From positions 584,876-648,875 of the forward strand of contig JAMPFT010000001.1 of the NCBI GenBank assembly GCA_023664305.1: a stretch of DNA of 64,000 bases, read 5' to 3'. This DNA is from a bacterium. GTDB taxonomy: Bacteria > Bacillota > Clostridia > Lachnospirales > Lachnospiraceae. Below are positions 43,572-53,026 of this stretch, one piece after another. The notes below the pieces were generated by a model. The model had not been told where the DNA came from. It worked only from the letters and a program-made list of their open reading frames with translations, and ran no database searches. How positions within the stretch are numbered: the first letter of the stretch is position 1; each line of letters opens with the position of its first letter. The position numbers and the translations under genes are program-made.

Positions 43572-44606
43572 TCAGATCGCCGATATCCACCCCATCCCCA
43601 TGGCCGCCGCGATCAGCCAGACAGCCAGAAGATGCACCGGATAGAAGGCATAAAAGAAATATTTCAGCTTCCATCCCCTCTCCCCGTTATAAAAAGCGAC
43701 GGGAAGCAGCGCAAAAAACGCCGCAAGCTCGCTGGTATTCGCCTCTATCAGGCAGAGCAGATTCAGGGCAATGCAGCCTGCCAGCATGGATTTTACCTTA
43801 TTCTTCCGGAACAGATACATGGCCGCTATCGTAAACACTCCCATGCCGCCGTAGTCCGTGCGCAGAAGCTCCGCCGCCGCCATGAGCAGCATGAGCGCCG
43901 TCAGACAGGCACACATTCTCCAGGCTTTGTCCCCGCCCTTTTTCCTGCGGCAGATCAGATAAAAGACCAAAACGGCAGTTAGAGACGCCCCCCAGACGAT
44001 CAAAAAAGAGCTTCTGTCCGGCTCGAAAAACCAGTACAACACCAGGAACCACCCGCAAAGCGCGCAGGCCAGGGACGTCAGCAGGATTCCCGCCGCCGTC
44101 AGCAGAATCCGCACACCCTTTCCCGGATTCCACTTTGCAATAAAATCAAAGGCCGCCAGCGCCAGAATCCCCAAAAACAGGGTAAAATACACGTTCTGAT
44201 ATCCACCCTCCAGAACACACCCGGAGAACGCAAGATCAAAGGGAATCTCCGAGATCAGGGCAAACAGCCCCAGCCGGAAAATATACTTTTTCAGATTCCG
44301 TGTCTTCTGAAAACCCTCCACCAGCAGAAAGCAAAAGATGGGAAAGCCCAGACGCCCGACTGTGCGCATGGCCTGCATTCCATAGTACAGCCCTGCGTTC
44401 TGCAGCAGCCAGCGCAGCACCTGATTTCCGTCGTTCGGCAGAGAATACATTCCCCTGACGATCAGCATTCTCATCAGAACCGCCGCCGCTATGTGGTCGA
44501 TCAGCATCGCCGCCACAGCGATAATCTTTACGGTACTGCCCGACAGCCCTCCCTTTTTTTGTGCCGACGTCTGATACGGCAATGTACCCGACTGCATACC
44601 ATCCAT
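43572..44606 (-). CDS. TraX family membrane protein
   Basis: 344 residues, about 9-10 membrane helices. The TraX signature is present: STVKIIAVAAMLIDHIAAAV near the N-terminus, RTVGRLGFPIFCFLLVEGF, and FYAFYPVHLLAVWLI at the end. TraX acetylates pilin in conjugative plasmids, but chromosomal homologues in Firmicutes stand alone and are probably surface acyltransferases. No conjugation genes are nearby. The start may be the ATG at 44606 or 44597. A putative promoter lies at 44642-44670. Confidence 0.88.
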   Translation of the reverse strand: MDGMQSGTLPYQTSAQKKGGLSGSTVKIIAVAAMLIDHIAAAVLMRMLIVRGMYSLPNDGNQVLRWLLQNAGLYYGMQAMRTVGRLGFPIFCFLLVEGFQKTRNLKKYIFRLGLFALISEIPFDLAFSGCVLEGGYQNVYFTLFLGILALAAFDFIAKWNPGKGVRILLTAAGILLTSLACALCGWFLVLYWFFEPDRSSFLIVWGASLTAVLVFYLICRRKKGGDKAWRMCACLTALMLLMAAAELLRTDYGGMGVFTIAAMYLFRKNKVKSMLAGCIALNLLCLIEANTSELAAFFALLPVAFYNGERGWKLKYFFYAFYPVHLLAVWLIAAAMGMGWISAI

Positions 44607-44641
44607 TTCCCTTATCCTCCTTATGAATCTCTCTTCTTAAT

Positions 44642-44670
44642 ACCATAACCCTTTTTGCCGCATTTTTCAA
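44642..44670 (-). promoter_or_regulatory. Putative promoter of the TraX-family gene
   Basis: Minus strand TTGAAA (44665-44670), 17-bp spacer, TATGGT (44642-44647). An inverted repeat CGCACGAT / ATCGTGCG (44682-44706) lies just upstream and could be an operator. Confidence 0.42.
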
Positions 44671-44708
44671 TCTGTTTTCTACGCACGATAGGATTCAAAT
44701 CGTGCGCT

Positions 44709-44756
44709 CAAAAAAACTTCCCCTGCCATCTGCCGCAAAGGGCAGAACAGGGGAAG
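44709..44756 (-). terminator. Terminator of the response-regulator gene
   Basis: On the minus strand CTTCCCCTG / CAGGGGAAG, with inner CTGCC / GGCAG pairing, is followed by seven Ts. It lies about 50 bases after the response-regulator stop. Confidence 0.88.
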
Positions 44757-44808
44757 AAAATACCCTCTTTATCTCAACGAAAACCGTCTGCCCCGCAGCG
44801 CGAAGCTC

Positions 44809-45504
44809 TCAGCCCACCTTGTAACCGTTCCCCCAGACTACCTTTAAGTATCTGGGCTCCTTGGGATTACTCTCGATCTTTTCCCTGATATGGCGGATGT
44901 GTACCGCGATGGTATTATCCGCTCCGATGGCCTGCATATTCCAGATCGTCTCATAGATCTGGCTGTTGGAAAACACCTTCCCCCTCTGCTGTACCAGAAG
45001 GCGCAGGATTTTATATTCGATGGGAGTCAAACGCACAGGCCGCCCGTCTACGGTGACCGTCCTCTGGATATCGTTGATCACCAGACCGTCCACCCTGTAG
45101 ATCCGATCGATATTCACGCACAGGTTGATCAGCTGGGTATACCTGCGTATCTGCGACTTGACCCTCGCCAAAAGCTCCAGCGGGTTGCAGTCTGCTACCA
45201 CATAATCGTCCGCTCCCGCCTCCAGCGCCATGATCTTTGCCGTCTCCGCCGACTGTCTTGACACCACGATCAGCGGGATGCTGCTGGCCTTGCGCAGGGC
45301 GGCAATCATCTCGATTCCCCTGTCCCAGCCCTTGTCCTTCAACTCCACGTCCACCAGCATCAAATGAATCTCTTTATCCTCCAGCAGCTCCTTTAGCTGC
45401 GTTTCATCCGCCGCCACCAGCATCTTAAGTCCCTCCCCCGCAAAGAGAGGCTCCATTTTTTCCGCAATTCCCGTCTGATTGTTATACACCAGAATTTTTC
45501 TCAT
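44809..45504 (-). CDS. OmpR-family response regulator, orphan
   Basis: 231 residues. Receiver domain with phospho-acceptor Asp in LMLVDVELKDKG and the Thr/Ser-Lys-like end of the fold; winged-helix effector (GRPVRLTPIEYKILRLLVQQRGKVFSNSQIYETIW). The ATG at 45504 has GGGGG at seven bases. The region before it is the dispersed repeat, which supplies this ribosome binding site. No histidine kinase is adjacent, so its partner is elsewhere. Confidence 0.9.
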   Translation of the reverse strand: MRKILVYNNQTGIAEKMEPLFAGEGLKMLVAADETQLKELLEDKEIHLMLVDVELKDKGWDRGIEMIAALRKASSIPLIVVSRQSAETAKIMALEAGADDYVVADCNPLELLARVKSQIRRYTQLINLCVNIDRIYRVDGLVINDIQRTVTVDGRPVRLTPIEYKILRLLVQQRGKVFSNSQIYETIWNMQAIGADNTIAVHIRHIREKIESNPKEPRYLKVVWGNGYKVG

Positions 45505-45510
45505 GTCCAT

Positions 45511-45592
45511 ACCCCCTGCCCGCTTCATAAGAGGGTGTGTAAACACCCCTCTTTGGCATCAATTCAATATTTGGAAGTTTACTTCCAAACTT
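45511..45592 (-). repeat. Dispersed repeat, copy 2
   Basis: About 82 bp, differing from copy 3 (58823-58905) at only about three or four positions. It contains AGAGGGTGT / ACACCCCTCT and the perfect TTGGAAGT-TT-ACTTCCAA hairpin. On the minus strand it ends in GGCAGGGGGTA, immediately before the regulator start codon. Confidence 0.92.
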
Positions 45593-45724
45593 GTAAACCT
45601 CCTTGCCCGCCGTCGGGCATTTCCTTCAACTTTCGGAAGCTCGCTTCCCATTTATCCGCCGAAACAGTATCCGATCCCTGTTCGCACTTTTCCGCTTATC
45701 CGCAGTCTCTGCCAAAAGACACCG

Positions 45725-46585
45725 TCACCTGAAATACAGTTCCAGGTTCAGTTCCGTCAGCACCCTCTCTATGATTTCGGGTTCAAATCCACTGAAATCC
45801 ATGGAAAGCTCCCTCCCTTCCACCACGATCACCGCATGGGTCGATTCGATTACGCCGTTTTCATCCACCGTATCAAACACGATATAATTTAATCCCTGGG
45901 CGTTCGTCAGATTTCTCTCGTTGGCATTCTCCCCGCCGTATACGGTCGAGGTGGAAAATCCCGTCACGCCTCTGTAATCCGACTGCCGCAGGCAAAAGGA
46001 CCTGCCTTCTTCGGCCGCATGGAGGAAAACCGTCATATCATCCTCCATCACCCACACATGCGCATTCTGGCATTCCGCTTCAACGGTCTTAAGGTCGGGG
46101 ATTTGGGACGCCAGGGACGAGCTTTCCAGAAAATCGCTCAGGCTCTCGTACTCCCACTCCCGGATCTCGATCTCTTCCGCGCAGCCGTCCTCCAGCGGCA
46201 TAATTCCCGCGTCCTCCGCCTCCGCGCCGTAAGGGACGGCGTCCTCCTCCGGCAGCACCGTTCCCGTCCCCGTGGTTTCCGCGCCGCCCTCCGGTATGCC
46301 TCGCTGCGCCTTAAGCCCGGCATCGTCCGAGCCGCTGACCACATACCCGTTGTCCCGCATTTCGATTACCGCGCTGACATAATTCTTTGCCGCAACCGTA
46401 CCGGCTCCCAGCAGGAAAAACACAGCCGCCGCGGTACAGCCCTTTGTCACCAGCCTGCGCTTCTGCCGCGCCAGCATCCTGCGGTGCTTCAGTTCGTCCT
46501 GTACCGTTTGAACATCCATATGAAATTCAGGCAGTTCCTCATCTACCGCTTTGCGGTACTCCTCCTGAAAATGCTTCAAAGTCAT
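45725..46585 (-). CDS. Anti-sigma-like membrane protein (DUF4367-type)
   Basis: 286 residues: a cytoplasmic N-terminus (about 1-45) that would hold the sigma factor, one membrane helix (GCTAAAVFFLLGAGTVAAK) and an extracytoplasmic domain with an acidic linker. The C-terminal part (NYIVFDTVDENGVIESTHAVIVVEGRELSMDFSG) resembles DUF4367-type sensor domains. AAGGAGGAAT precedes the ATG. It overlaps the sigma gene by 47 bases, the usual arrangement of a sigma/anti-sigma pair. Confidence 0.75.
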   Translation of the reverse strand: MTLKHFQEEYRKAVDEELPEFHMDVQTVQDELKHRRMLARQKRRLVTKGCTAAAVFFLLGAGTVAAKNYVSAVIEMRDNGYVVSGSDDAGLKAQRGIPEGGAETTGTGTVLPEEDAVPYGAEAEDAGIMPLEDGCAEEIEIREWEYESLSDFLESSSLASQIPDLKTVEAECQNAHVWVMEDDMTVFLHAAEEGRSFCLRQSDYRGVTGFSTSTVYGGENANERNLTNAQGLNYIVFDTVDENGVIESTHAVIVVEGRELSMDFSGFEPEIIERVLTELNLELYFR

Positions 46586-47117
46586 ATTCCTCCTTCAGTG
46601 ACTTCCGCAGCAGCTCTCTGCCCCGCGTCAGCTGGGAAGTGACCGTTGACTCCCCCCGCCCCGTAATTTCCGCGATCGCCTTCACCGGCAGCTGCTGATA
46701 ATAAAACAAATGGATGACCTCCCGGTACTTCGCGGGAAGGGAAAACACCGCCGTCAGAAGCTTCTGCCGCTTTTCCCGCTCCAGAGAATACTCCTCCGGC
46801 CCGGGAACCGCATACTGCGGATTCTCAGAAAACAACGTCTCCGCCGTCTCCTCCCAATCCCCGCCGCTTCGGTGTCTCGTCCAGGCGCTGCGCCAGATTT
46901 TGTGGCAGCCGTTGACGGCAACCTTAAAAAGCCACGCTTTTTCATGCTCTTCGCTCTCAAAAGGCTCCTCCCTCTTCAGGTACTGATAAAACACATCCTG
47001 CACCACATCCTCCGCGTCCTGTGTATTCTGCAGGCGGATCAGACAGAGCTTAAAGAGCATGCCGCCGTATTTATCCATCTTCAATTGTAAATCCTGATTC
47101 TTATCCGGATTCGCCAT
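46539..47117 (-). CDS. ECF-type RNA polymerase sigma factor
   Basis: 192 residues. Region 2 (YGGMLFKLCLIRLQNTQDAEDVVQDVFYQYLK) and region 4 (LPAKYREVIHLFYYQQLPVKAIAEITGRGESTVTSQLTRGRELL) are complete. It directs transcription of a small regulon under control of the membrane protein encoded downstream. A TATAAT lies upstream on the minus strand near 47187; no convincing -35 is seen at normal spacing. Confidence 0.93.
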   Translation of the reverse strand: MANPDKNQDLQLKMDKYGGMLFKLCLIRLQNTQDAEDVVQDVFYQYLKREEPFESEEHEKAWLFKVAVNGCHKIWRSAWTRHRSGGDWEETAETLFSENPQYAVPGPEEYSLEREKRQKLLTAVFSLPAKYREVIHLFYYQQLPVKAIAEITGRGESTVTSQLTRGRELLRKSLKEEYDFEAFSGGVPQSGR

Positions 47118-47248
47118 ACCGCTTCGTCAAAACCTTTTCTATTTATTAATACGCCATACCCTGCCGTTTTACTGCAAAAATTATAAAATATCTTTGTATC
47201 AAAGTTGCAACAAACCTGCCAAATTTTTGAAAACCCTGAAAAAAGCGT

Positions 47249-47290
47249 GAAAAAGAGCTGTGTGCGGTCTGTTCCCGACATCACAGCTCT
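47249..47290 (-). terminator. Terminator after the AI-2E family gene
   Basis: On the minus strand AGAGCTGTG / CACAGCTCT (47254-47290) is followed by TTTTT. It lies about 50 bases after the permease stop and ends the core operon before the sigma factor gene. Confidence 0.82.
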
Positions 47291-47338
47291 ACTTTATAAG
47301 ACGTATTTTCCGAGCCGGAGGTTTCCCGTTTCGGAGAA

Positions 47339-48604
47339 TTATTTTTTCTTTTTGAGATTCTTTCTGTTCTCCCTGCGTTTCTCCCTCTCCCTCTGTCTTT
47401 CCTGCTCGGCCTTAAGCCGCTGTTCCTCCGCAAGCTTTGCGTTCTCCTCGTTGCGCATGTTCATCTCTTCCACCTCGAACATGTCCTCCTTGCGCAGACG
47501 CCTGAACCGCTGTACCCCGGCCACCAGGATCAGCACGCTGTTCTTCGTGGTGTCAAAGGCCCCTTCCTGATACATGGAATAGAGCAAAAGCCCCAGCGGC
47601 ACCGCCACGATCATGCCCACGACGCCGCCCGTCTTATATCCCGCAAAGAGAAGAAACAGCGTGGGCAGGGGGGCCACTCCCATGGAATCACCCACGATTT
47701 TCGGCTGGATCAGCTGTCTTGCCAGCTGCCCGCCTCCCCAGATGATGAGAAGCCCGATAGCCGTTTTGTATTCCGCGGTAAAAATCCGAATGACCGCCCA
47801 GGGAATCAGCACCGTGCCCGTTCCGAAAAAGGGCAGGAAATCCAAAAACGCGATTCCCAACGCAATCAGGGCGTAATAATTTACCTGCAGGACGCCCAGA
47901 CCGATCACCAGCAGCAGATACATCCACACCTCGATCTTAATCTGTGCCTTAAAATACCCGCCTACGGACGTCATGAGGCTATGGCGCATCAGCCGGTAGC
48001 GCAGCTGCAGCGACGCCGGCGTATGCCTGCGGAACCACTCGTTGATCTGCCCTCTCTCCGCCACAAAAAAGTAAGCGGACAAAAGCGCCATGATCACGCC
48101 GATAAAAATGTTGGGCAGCTGCTTTGCCAGATTGCCCGCCGCCTCAATGGTGGGCGTCCCGATCCGTCCGAAGAAATCTCCCAGATAAGTGCCGATCTGC
48201 TCCGCAAAATCGTTGAATTTCAGACTAACCTCCTCGGGCAGCTTATCCAGCAGCACGCTGAGGGATTTCCCGATGCTGCTCAAATCCTCCGCCATTCCGG
48301 CCCACATATCCGGCAACGCGCCCACCAGACCCACAATCTGGTCCACAAGCATCGATCCCACTGCGTAGAGCAGCAAAACCACCAGCCCGATGACCACAAT
48401 GATCACAAAGGCGCTTCCCACCTTCCTGCGAAGCTTTACCTTCTCCTCGAAAAAACGCACCGGCGGTCCCGCCAGCAGAGCGATAATCCAGCCCACCACA
48501 AACGGGGCGAAAAATGCCAGCGCCCTGGGCAGCAGAAAGATTGCCGCGAGAAAGAGCGCCAGGGCAATGACCAGATTTACCAGAGCTTTACTGTATCTCT
48601 TCAT
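47339..48604 (-). CDS. AI-2E family transporter
   Basis: 421 residues from the ATG at 48604 (GGAGGTGGAGC before it). Eight-helix permease of the AI-2E/PerM family, with the conserved closing segment FLDFLPFFGTGTVLIPWAVI and GDSMGVAPLPTLFLLFAGYKTGGVVG. The last ~45 residues are an Arg/Glu/Lys-rich helix ending in poly-Lys, probably cytoplasmic. Substrates vary among homologues (autoinducer, Na+/H+). It overlaps the engB stop by 17 bases, so it is translated from the same mRNA. Confidence 0.9.
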   Translation of the reverse strand: MKRYSKALVNLVIALALFLAAIFLLPRALAFFAPFVVGWIIALLAGPPVRFFEEKVKLRRKVGSAFVIIVVIGLVVLLLYAVGSMLVDQIVGLVGALPDMWAGMAEDLSSIGKSLSVLLDKLPEEVSLKFNDFAEQIGTYLGDFFGRIGTPTIEAAGNLAKQLPNIFIGVIMALLSAYFFVAERGQINEWFRRHTPASLQLRYRLMRHSLMTSVGGYFKAQIKIEVWMYLLLVIGLGVLQVNYYALIALGIAFLDFLPFFGTGTVLIPWAVIRIFTAEYKTAIGLLIIWGGGQLARQLIQPKIVGDSMGVAPLPTLFLLFAGYKTGGVVGMIVAVPLGLLLYSMYQEGAFDTTKNSVLILVAGVQRFRRLRKEDMFEVEEMNMRNEENAKLAEEQRLKAEQERQREREKRRENRKNLKKKK

Positions 48605-49193
48605 GCTCCACCTCCAAAATTCCGTCCAGGATCTCATAAATCTCTTCCCGGCCCTGCTTCGTCACGGCGGAAAAAGGAACCGTCACCGTATCCTGATCCG
48701 CGCCCAGCGTGGTGCGGATCAGCTTCAGCTGCTTCGGCAGCTGGCTGCGCTTGATCTTATCGGCCTTGGTGGCAATGATCACGGGGCGGTATCCGTTCCC
48801 GCAGATCCGGTCATACATGCTGCAGTCGTTCTCCGAGGGAGCATGACGGATATCGATCAGCAGAAAGACGATTTTGAGCTGCGCAGACGTGCGCAGATAC
48901 CGCTCTGTCATTTTCCCCCACTGCTCCCTTGTCGCCTGGCTGGTCTTTGCGTAGCCGTAGCCGGGCAGATCCACAAAATAAAGGGCGTCGTTTACGTTAT
49001 AATAATTGATGGTCTGCGTCTTGCCCGGCTGTGCGCTGGTCCGGGCAAGGGACTTCCGGTTCATCAGCGCGTTGATCAGGGAAGACTTCCCCACGTTGCT
49101 CTTTCCGGCAAAGGCTGCCTCGGGATGTATGTTGTCAGGCAGCTTGCTGGTGATACCGCAGACCGTCTCCAGACTTACGTTTTTGATTACCAT
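48588..49193 (-). CDS. engB: Ribosome biogenesis GTPase YsxC/EngB
   Basis: 201 residues. G1 AGKSNVGKSSLIN, G3 DLPGYGYAKTS, G4 ATKADK. It is an essential GTPase in many Firmicutes that acts in late assembly of the 50S subunit. AAAGGATATAATC precedes the ATG. In many clostridia the order is clpX-lon-engB; here no lon gene lies between clpX and engB, only a 196-base gap with a terminator. Confidence 0.95.
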   Translation of the reverse strand: MVIKNVSLETVCGITSKLPDNIHPEAAFAGKSNVGKSSLINALMNRKSLARTSAQPGKTQTINYYNVNDALYFVDLPGYGYAKTSQATREQWGKMTERYLRTSAQLKIVFLLIDIRHAPSENDCSMYDRICGNGYRPVIIATKADKIKRSQLPKQLKLIRTTLGADQDTVTVPFSAVTKQGREEIYEILDGILEVEHEEIQ

Positions 49194-49332
49194 ATAAGAT
49201 TATATCCTTTCTTTCGGAGTCAACCGCCCCAAAAAGACGACTGTGTGTGTCTGGGGAGGACGCTTCGCATTCCGCCCGGCCACAACCAGGTTCCCTGCAT
49301 ATCCGAAAACAGGCTTCTCAGATATCCGTCAA

Positions 49333-49360
49333 AGAGAAAAAGCGCCGCTTAAGCGGCGCT
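49333..49360 (-). terminator. Terminator after clpX
   Basis: A perfect 20-bp palindrome AGCGCCGCTTAAGCGGCGCT (49341-49360), followed on the minus strand by TTTT. It lies 30 bases after the clpX stop and separates it from engB. Confidence 0.87.
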
Positions 49361-49389
49361 CCCCTCAAAAACAGGGTCCTGCCCCTGCG

Positions 49390-50664
49390 CTATATCGCTG
49401 TATCCAGTCTCTTTCTGATCTCGCCTCTGTGCAGCACAATCGGCTCGCTCTCCTCCTCCACCACATCCTTTGTGATGATGCATTCCTCGATGGTATCATC
49501 CGAAGGAATGGTATACATGGTATCCATCAGCACATCCTCCATGATGGAGCGCAGGCCTCTTGCCCCGGTCTTTCTCTCGAAGGCCTTCTCCGCGATGGCC
49601 GTGACGGCGTCGTCCTCAAAGGTCAGCTCCACGTCGTCCATGTCAAAGAGCTTCCTGTACTGCTTGATCAGGGCGTTTTTCGGCTCCCTCAGGATGCGGA
49701 CCAGCGCCTCCTTATCCAGTCCCCGCAGGGAAACGCAGATCGGCACACGTCCCACAAACTCCGGGATCAGTCCGAATTTTACCAGATCCTGCGGCGTTAC
49801 CTCCTGCAGCAGCTCGCCGATCTCCTTTGTGCTCTTCTGGGTCACCTCCGTGTTAAAGCCGATGGCCTTCCGGTCCAGCCTTGCCTCCACGATCTTTTCC
49901 AGACCGTCAAAGGCCCCGCCGCAGATAAACAGGATATTGGAGGTATCCACGGAAATCAGCTCCTGATGCGGGTGCTTTCTGCCGCCCTGAGGCGGGACGC
50001 TGGCCACCGTTCCCTCCACGATCTTTAAAAGTGCCTGCTGGACGCCCTCGCCGGACACGTCCCTGGTGATGGAGACGTTCTCTCCCTTTTTGGTGATCTT
50101 ATCGATCTCGTCGATATAGATGATGCCGTACTGCGCCCGCTCCACATCATAGTCCGCGGCCTGTATCAGCTTCAGCAGAATATTTTCCACATCCTCGCCC
50201 ACATACCCGGCCTCGGTCAGCGTGGTCGCGTCCGCGATGGCGAAGGGTACGTTGATGATTTTAGCCAGGGTCTGCGCCAGATAGGTTTTTCCGGAGCCGG
50301 TAGGGCCTACCATGATGATATTGCTCTTCTGAAGCTCCACGTCGTCCAGATCCTTGGGCGCCGTCACCCGCTTATAGTGATTGTACACCGCCACGGACAG
50401 TACCTTCTTGGCCTCCTCCTGTCCCACTACATACTCGTCCAGAAAATTTTTGATCTGGATGGGCTTTAACAGATTGATTTCAGGATGCACGCTCTCTTCA
50501 TACTCGTCATCCTCAAGCTCCTCCTCCAGAATATCCGCACAGATATCGATACATTCGTCGCAGATATATACCCCGGCGGGTCCGGCAATCAGCTTGCGGA
50601 CCTGAGCCTGGGTCTTGTTACAAAAGGAACATCTTATGTCGTTATTGGTCATTTTTGGCGCCAT
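49390..50664 (-). CDS. clpX: ATP-dependent Clp protease ATPase subunit ClpX
   Basis: 424 residues. N-terminal zinc-binding domain CSFCNKTQ...CDECID, AAA+ module with Walker [10 protein letters not shown], Walker [11 protein letters not shown] and the pore-loop GYVGEDVE. It unfolds tagged proteins and feeds them to ClpP. AGGAG precedes the ATG, and the gene is 17 bases after clpP, in the same operon. Confidence 0.98.
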   Translation of the reverse strand: MAPKMTNNDIRCSFCNKTQAQVRKLIAGPAGVYICDECIDICADILEEELEDDEYEESVHPEINLLKPIQIKNFLDEYVVGQEEAKKVLSVAVYNHYKRVTAPKDLDDVELQKSNIIMVGPTGSGKTYLAQTLAKIINVPFAIADATTLTEAGYVGEDVENILLKLIQAADYDVERAQYGIIYIDEIDKITKKGENVSITRDVSGEGVQQALLKIVEGTVASVPPQGGRKHPHQELISVDTSNILFICGGAFDGLEKIVEARLDRKAIGFNTEVTQKSTKEIGELLQEVTPQDLVKFGLIPEFVGRVPICVSLRGLDKEALVRILREPKNALIKQYRKLFDMDDVELTFEDDAVTAIAEKAFERKTGARGLRSIMEDVLMDTMYTIPSDDTIEECIITKDVVEEESEPIVLHRGEIRKRLDTAI

Positions 50665-50681
50665 TTTCTTACTCCTGCAAT

Positions 50682-51272
50682 TTATTTTGTGTCATGGGAG
50701 GTAATCACCGTGTCGATCAGACCGTAGTCCTTTGCCTCCTGTGCGCTCATCCAGTTGTCCCGCTCCGTGTCGGCGCAGATGGTCTCATAATCCTTCCCTG
50801 TCTTCTCCGCAAGGATGTGATTCAGCTTTTCCCTGGTCTTCAGGATCTGCCTTGCCGTAATATCGATCTCCGTGGCCTGACCCTTGACGCCGCCCGAGGG
50901 CTGGTGGATCATCACCTCGGCGTTAGGCAGGGCAAACCGCTTGCCCTTCGCTCCCCCCGCCAGCAAAAAGGAACCCATGCTTGCCGCCATGCCGATGCAG
51001 ACTGTGGACACGTCGCATTTGATATAATTCATGGTGTCATAAATAGCCATGCCCGCCGTGATCACGCCGCCGGGGCTGTTGATATAAAGATGGATATCCT
51101 TCTCCGGATCCTCCGCCTCCAAAAACAAAAGCTGGGCCACCACGATGCTGGCAGAAGTATCGTTTACCTCCTCGCCCAAAAATATAATCCTGTCCTTCAA
51201 AAGTCTGGAATAAATATCATAGGACCTTTCGCCCTTGCTGGTCTGCTCGATGACATAAGGCACTAAACTCAT
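50682..51272 (-). CDS. clpP: ATP-dependent Clp protease proteolytic subunit ClpP
   Basis: 196 residues. Catalytic triad: Ser in [11 protein letters not shown], His in VMIHQPSGG, Asp in the [22 protein letters not shown] region. GGAGGATCGG precedes the ATG. It forms the tetradecameric barrel with ClpX, encoded next. The 176-base gap to tig upstream holds a CGGTTGTA / TACAACCG inverted repeat at about 51392-51420. Confidence 0.98.
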   Translation of the reverse strand: MSLVPYVIEQTSKGERSYDIYSRLLKDRIIFLGEEVNDTSASIVVAQLLFLEAEDPEKDIHLYINSPGGVITAGMAIYDTMNYIKCDVSTVCIGMAASMGSFLLAGGAKGKRFALPNAEVMIHQPSGGVKGQATEIDITARQILKTREKLNHILAEKTGKDYETICADTERDNWMSAQEAKDYGLIDTVITSHDTK

Positions 51273-51448
51273 AACCGATCCTCCAATCTGTCAGATTTTG
51301 TTAAAATATATTTTCTTTATCTTATCCTACTCTTTCCGCTTTTTCAATCAAAATGCGCGGAATTAATAAATTTTTAAGCTACATGGCAAACGGTTGTACT
51401 CCGGAACCGAAATACAACCGCCCTTGAATCCTTCCTACTTCGGGGAGC

Positions 51449-52807
51449 CTACGCTTCCTCCGAAGCCTCCTTTGCCGCTTCCTCTGTCTTTGCCTTTCTG
51501 CTCTTTTTTGCCGCGGGCTTGTCTTCCTTCGCGTGATCCACCACAAAGGTCAGGGCCTTTTTGACACAGATATCCTCCAGAACCTGCTTTCTGCCGTTCT
51601 CGCCCAAAATCTCCTTCACCTTATCGGAATCCATCCGATAAGCCTCGCCCATGGTCTTTACCTCTTCCTCAAACTCCTCCTCGGAAGCGGTCAGCTTCTC
51701 CGCCGCAGCCACAGCCTCGAGAACCAGTCTGGACTGAATCCTCTTTAACGCCTGAGGCTTTACCTGCTCCAGCAGCGCCTCCGCGGTAAGCCCGGTAAAC
51801 TGCAGATACTGCTCCAGAGAAATCCCCTGGGACTGCAGCCTCTGCGCATAATCCTGAACCATCTGCCTCTGCTGGGTCTCCAGCATGGCGTCGGGAATCT
51901 CCATCTTCGCGTCGGCGATCACCGCGTCGATTGCGGCGTCCTCCCTTGCGTCCTTCGCTTCCGCCTCTTTTCTTTCGCTCAGCTTCTTCTTTACCTCTTC
52001 CCTGTATTCCTCCACGGTATCGCTTTCCTCGGAAATCTCGCTGACAAAGTCCTCGTCCAGCTCAGGCAGCTGCTTCTCCTGCAGCCCCTTCACGGTACAC
52101 TTAAACACAGCCGCCTTTCCTGCAAGCTCCGCAGCCTGATAATCCTCGGGGAAGGTGACGTTCACGTCCGTCTCCTCGCCGACCGAAGCGCCGATCAGCG
52201 CCTCCTCAAAGCCGGGAATAAAGGAACCGGAGCCGATGGTAAGCGGGTAATCCTCGCCCTTTCCGCCCTCAAAGGCCACGCCGTCCACAAAGCCCTCGAA
52301 ATCTATCGTGGCGATATCGCCGTCCTGAACAGGCCTGTCCGTGACGGTCACCGTCCTGGAATTTTTCTCGCGCTCCCTGTCGATCTCCGCAGTCACCTCG
52401 CCGTCCGTCACTTCCACGTCGATTTTGTCAATCTTGACGCCCTTATACTTGCCAAGCGTCACCTCCGGCTTTAAAGCCACCTCCGCCGTAAAGATAAAGG
52501 GCTTTCCCGCCTCCAGCTGGACAACGTCGATCTTCGGGGAAGATACCACTTCCTCCGTACACTCCTCCAGAGCCTCGTCGTAAGCGTCGGGAACCAAAGC
52601 ATTGGCCGCGTCCTCATAAAAGATTTCCCTGCCGTACATCTGCTCGATCATCTTCCGGGGCGCTTTCCCCTTGCGGAAGCCGGGAATGCTGATCTTGTTC
52701 TTGCTCTTCTGATAAGCGCCTTCGATCGCTTTTTCCAGCTCCTGCGCGGAGACCTCGATCGTCAGCTTCGCCATGTTATGTCCCAGCTTTTCTACCTGTA
52801 AACTCAT
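51449..52807 (-). CDS. tig: Trigger factor
   Basis: 452 residues. Ribosome-docking signature GFRKGKAPRKMIEQMYG in the N-terminal domain, an FKBP-like peptidyl-prolyl isomerase domain (about 160-245; GDIATIDFEGFVDGVAFEGG) and the helical C-terminal chaperone arms. The last ~25 residues are Lys/Glu/Ala-rich. It binds nascent chains at the ribosome exit. AAGGAGG precedes the ATG. The gene leads the tig-clpP-clpX block. Confidence 0.98.
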   Translation of the reverse strand: MSLQVEKLGHNMAKLTIEVSAQELEKAIEGAYQKSKNKISIPGFRKGKAPRKMIEQMYGREIFYEDAANALVPDAYDEALEECTEEVVSSPKIDVVQLEAGKPFIFTAEVALKPEVTLGKYKGVKIDKIDVEVTDGEVTAEIDREREKNSRTVTVTDRPVQDGDIATIDFEGFVDGVAFEGGKGEDYPLTIGSGSFIPGFEEALIGASVGEETDVNVTFPEDYQAAELAGKAAVFKCTVKGLQEKQLPELDEDFVSEISEESDTVEEYREEVKKKLSERKEAEAKDAREDAAIDAVIADAKMEIPDAMLETQQRQMVQDYAQRLQSQGISLEQYLQFTGLTAEALLEQVKPQALKRIQSRLVLEAVAAAEKLTASEEEFEEEVKTMGEAYRMDSDKVKEILGENGRKQVLEDICVKKALTFVVDHAKEDKPAAKKSRKAKTEEAAKEASEEA

Positions 52808-52904
52808 TGTCGTATTTCCTCCTTCAAGCCGCTGTGCCTCTTCTCTATTTTATCTGCTCCCGTAACCTGCGGACACAGTCACAATCATTTTAACAGTATA
52901 ACAT

Positions 52905-52940
52905 ATAAGCGCAAAAAACACAAATGTTTTTTGCGCTTAT
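52905..52940. terminator. Perfect 16-bp hairpin between the second IolB gene and tig
   Basis: ATAAGCGCAAAAAACA / TGTTTTTTGCGCTTAT with a CAAA loop. The A- and T-runs are built into the stem. It lies 87 bases after the last gene of the catabolic operon and just before the tig promoter region (TATACT on the minus strand near 52897), so it probably ends the catabolic transcript. Confidence 0.75.
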
Positions 52941-53026
52941 CTTGCTGCTTATCTGACTGCATGAACAGCCGCCTGATCTCTGCCTCTGCATCTTCCCGTA
53001 TCCTGCTTCTTTCGAACGCCGCAGGG

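Noticed and set aside
43572-44606. Conjugative element suggested by a TraX-family protein.
   Set aside because: No relaxase, type IV secretion or integrase genes are nearby; chromosomal TraX homologues occur widely on their own.
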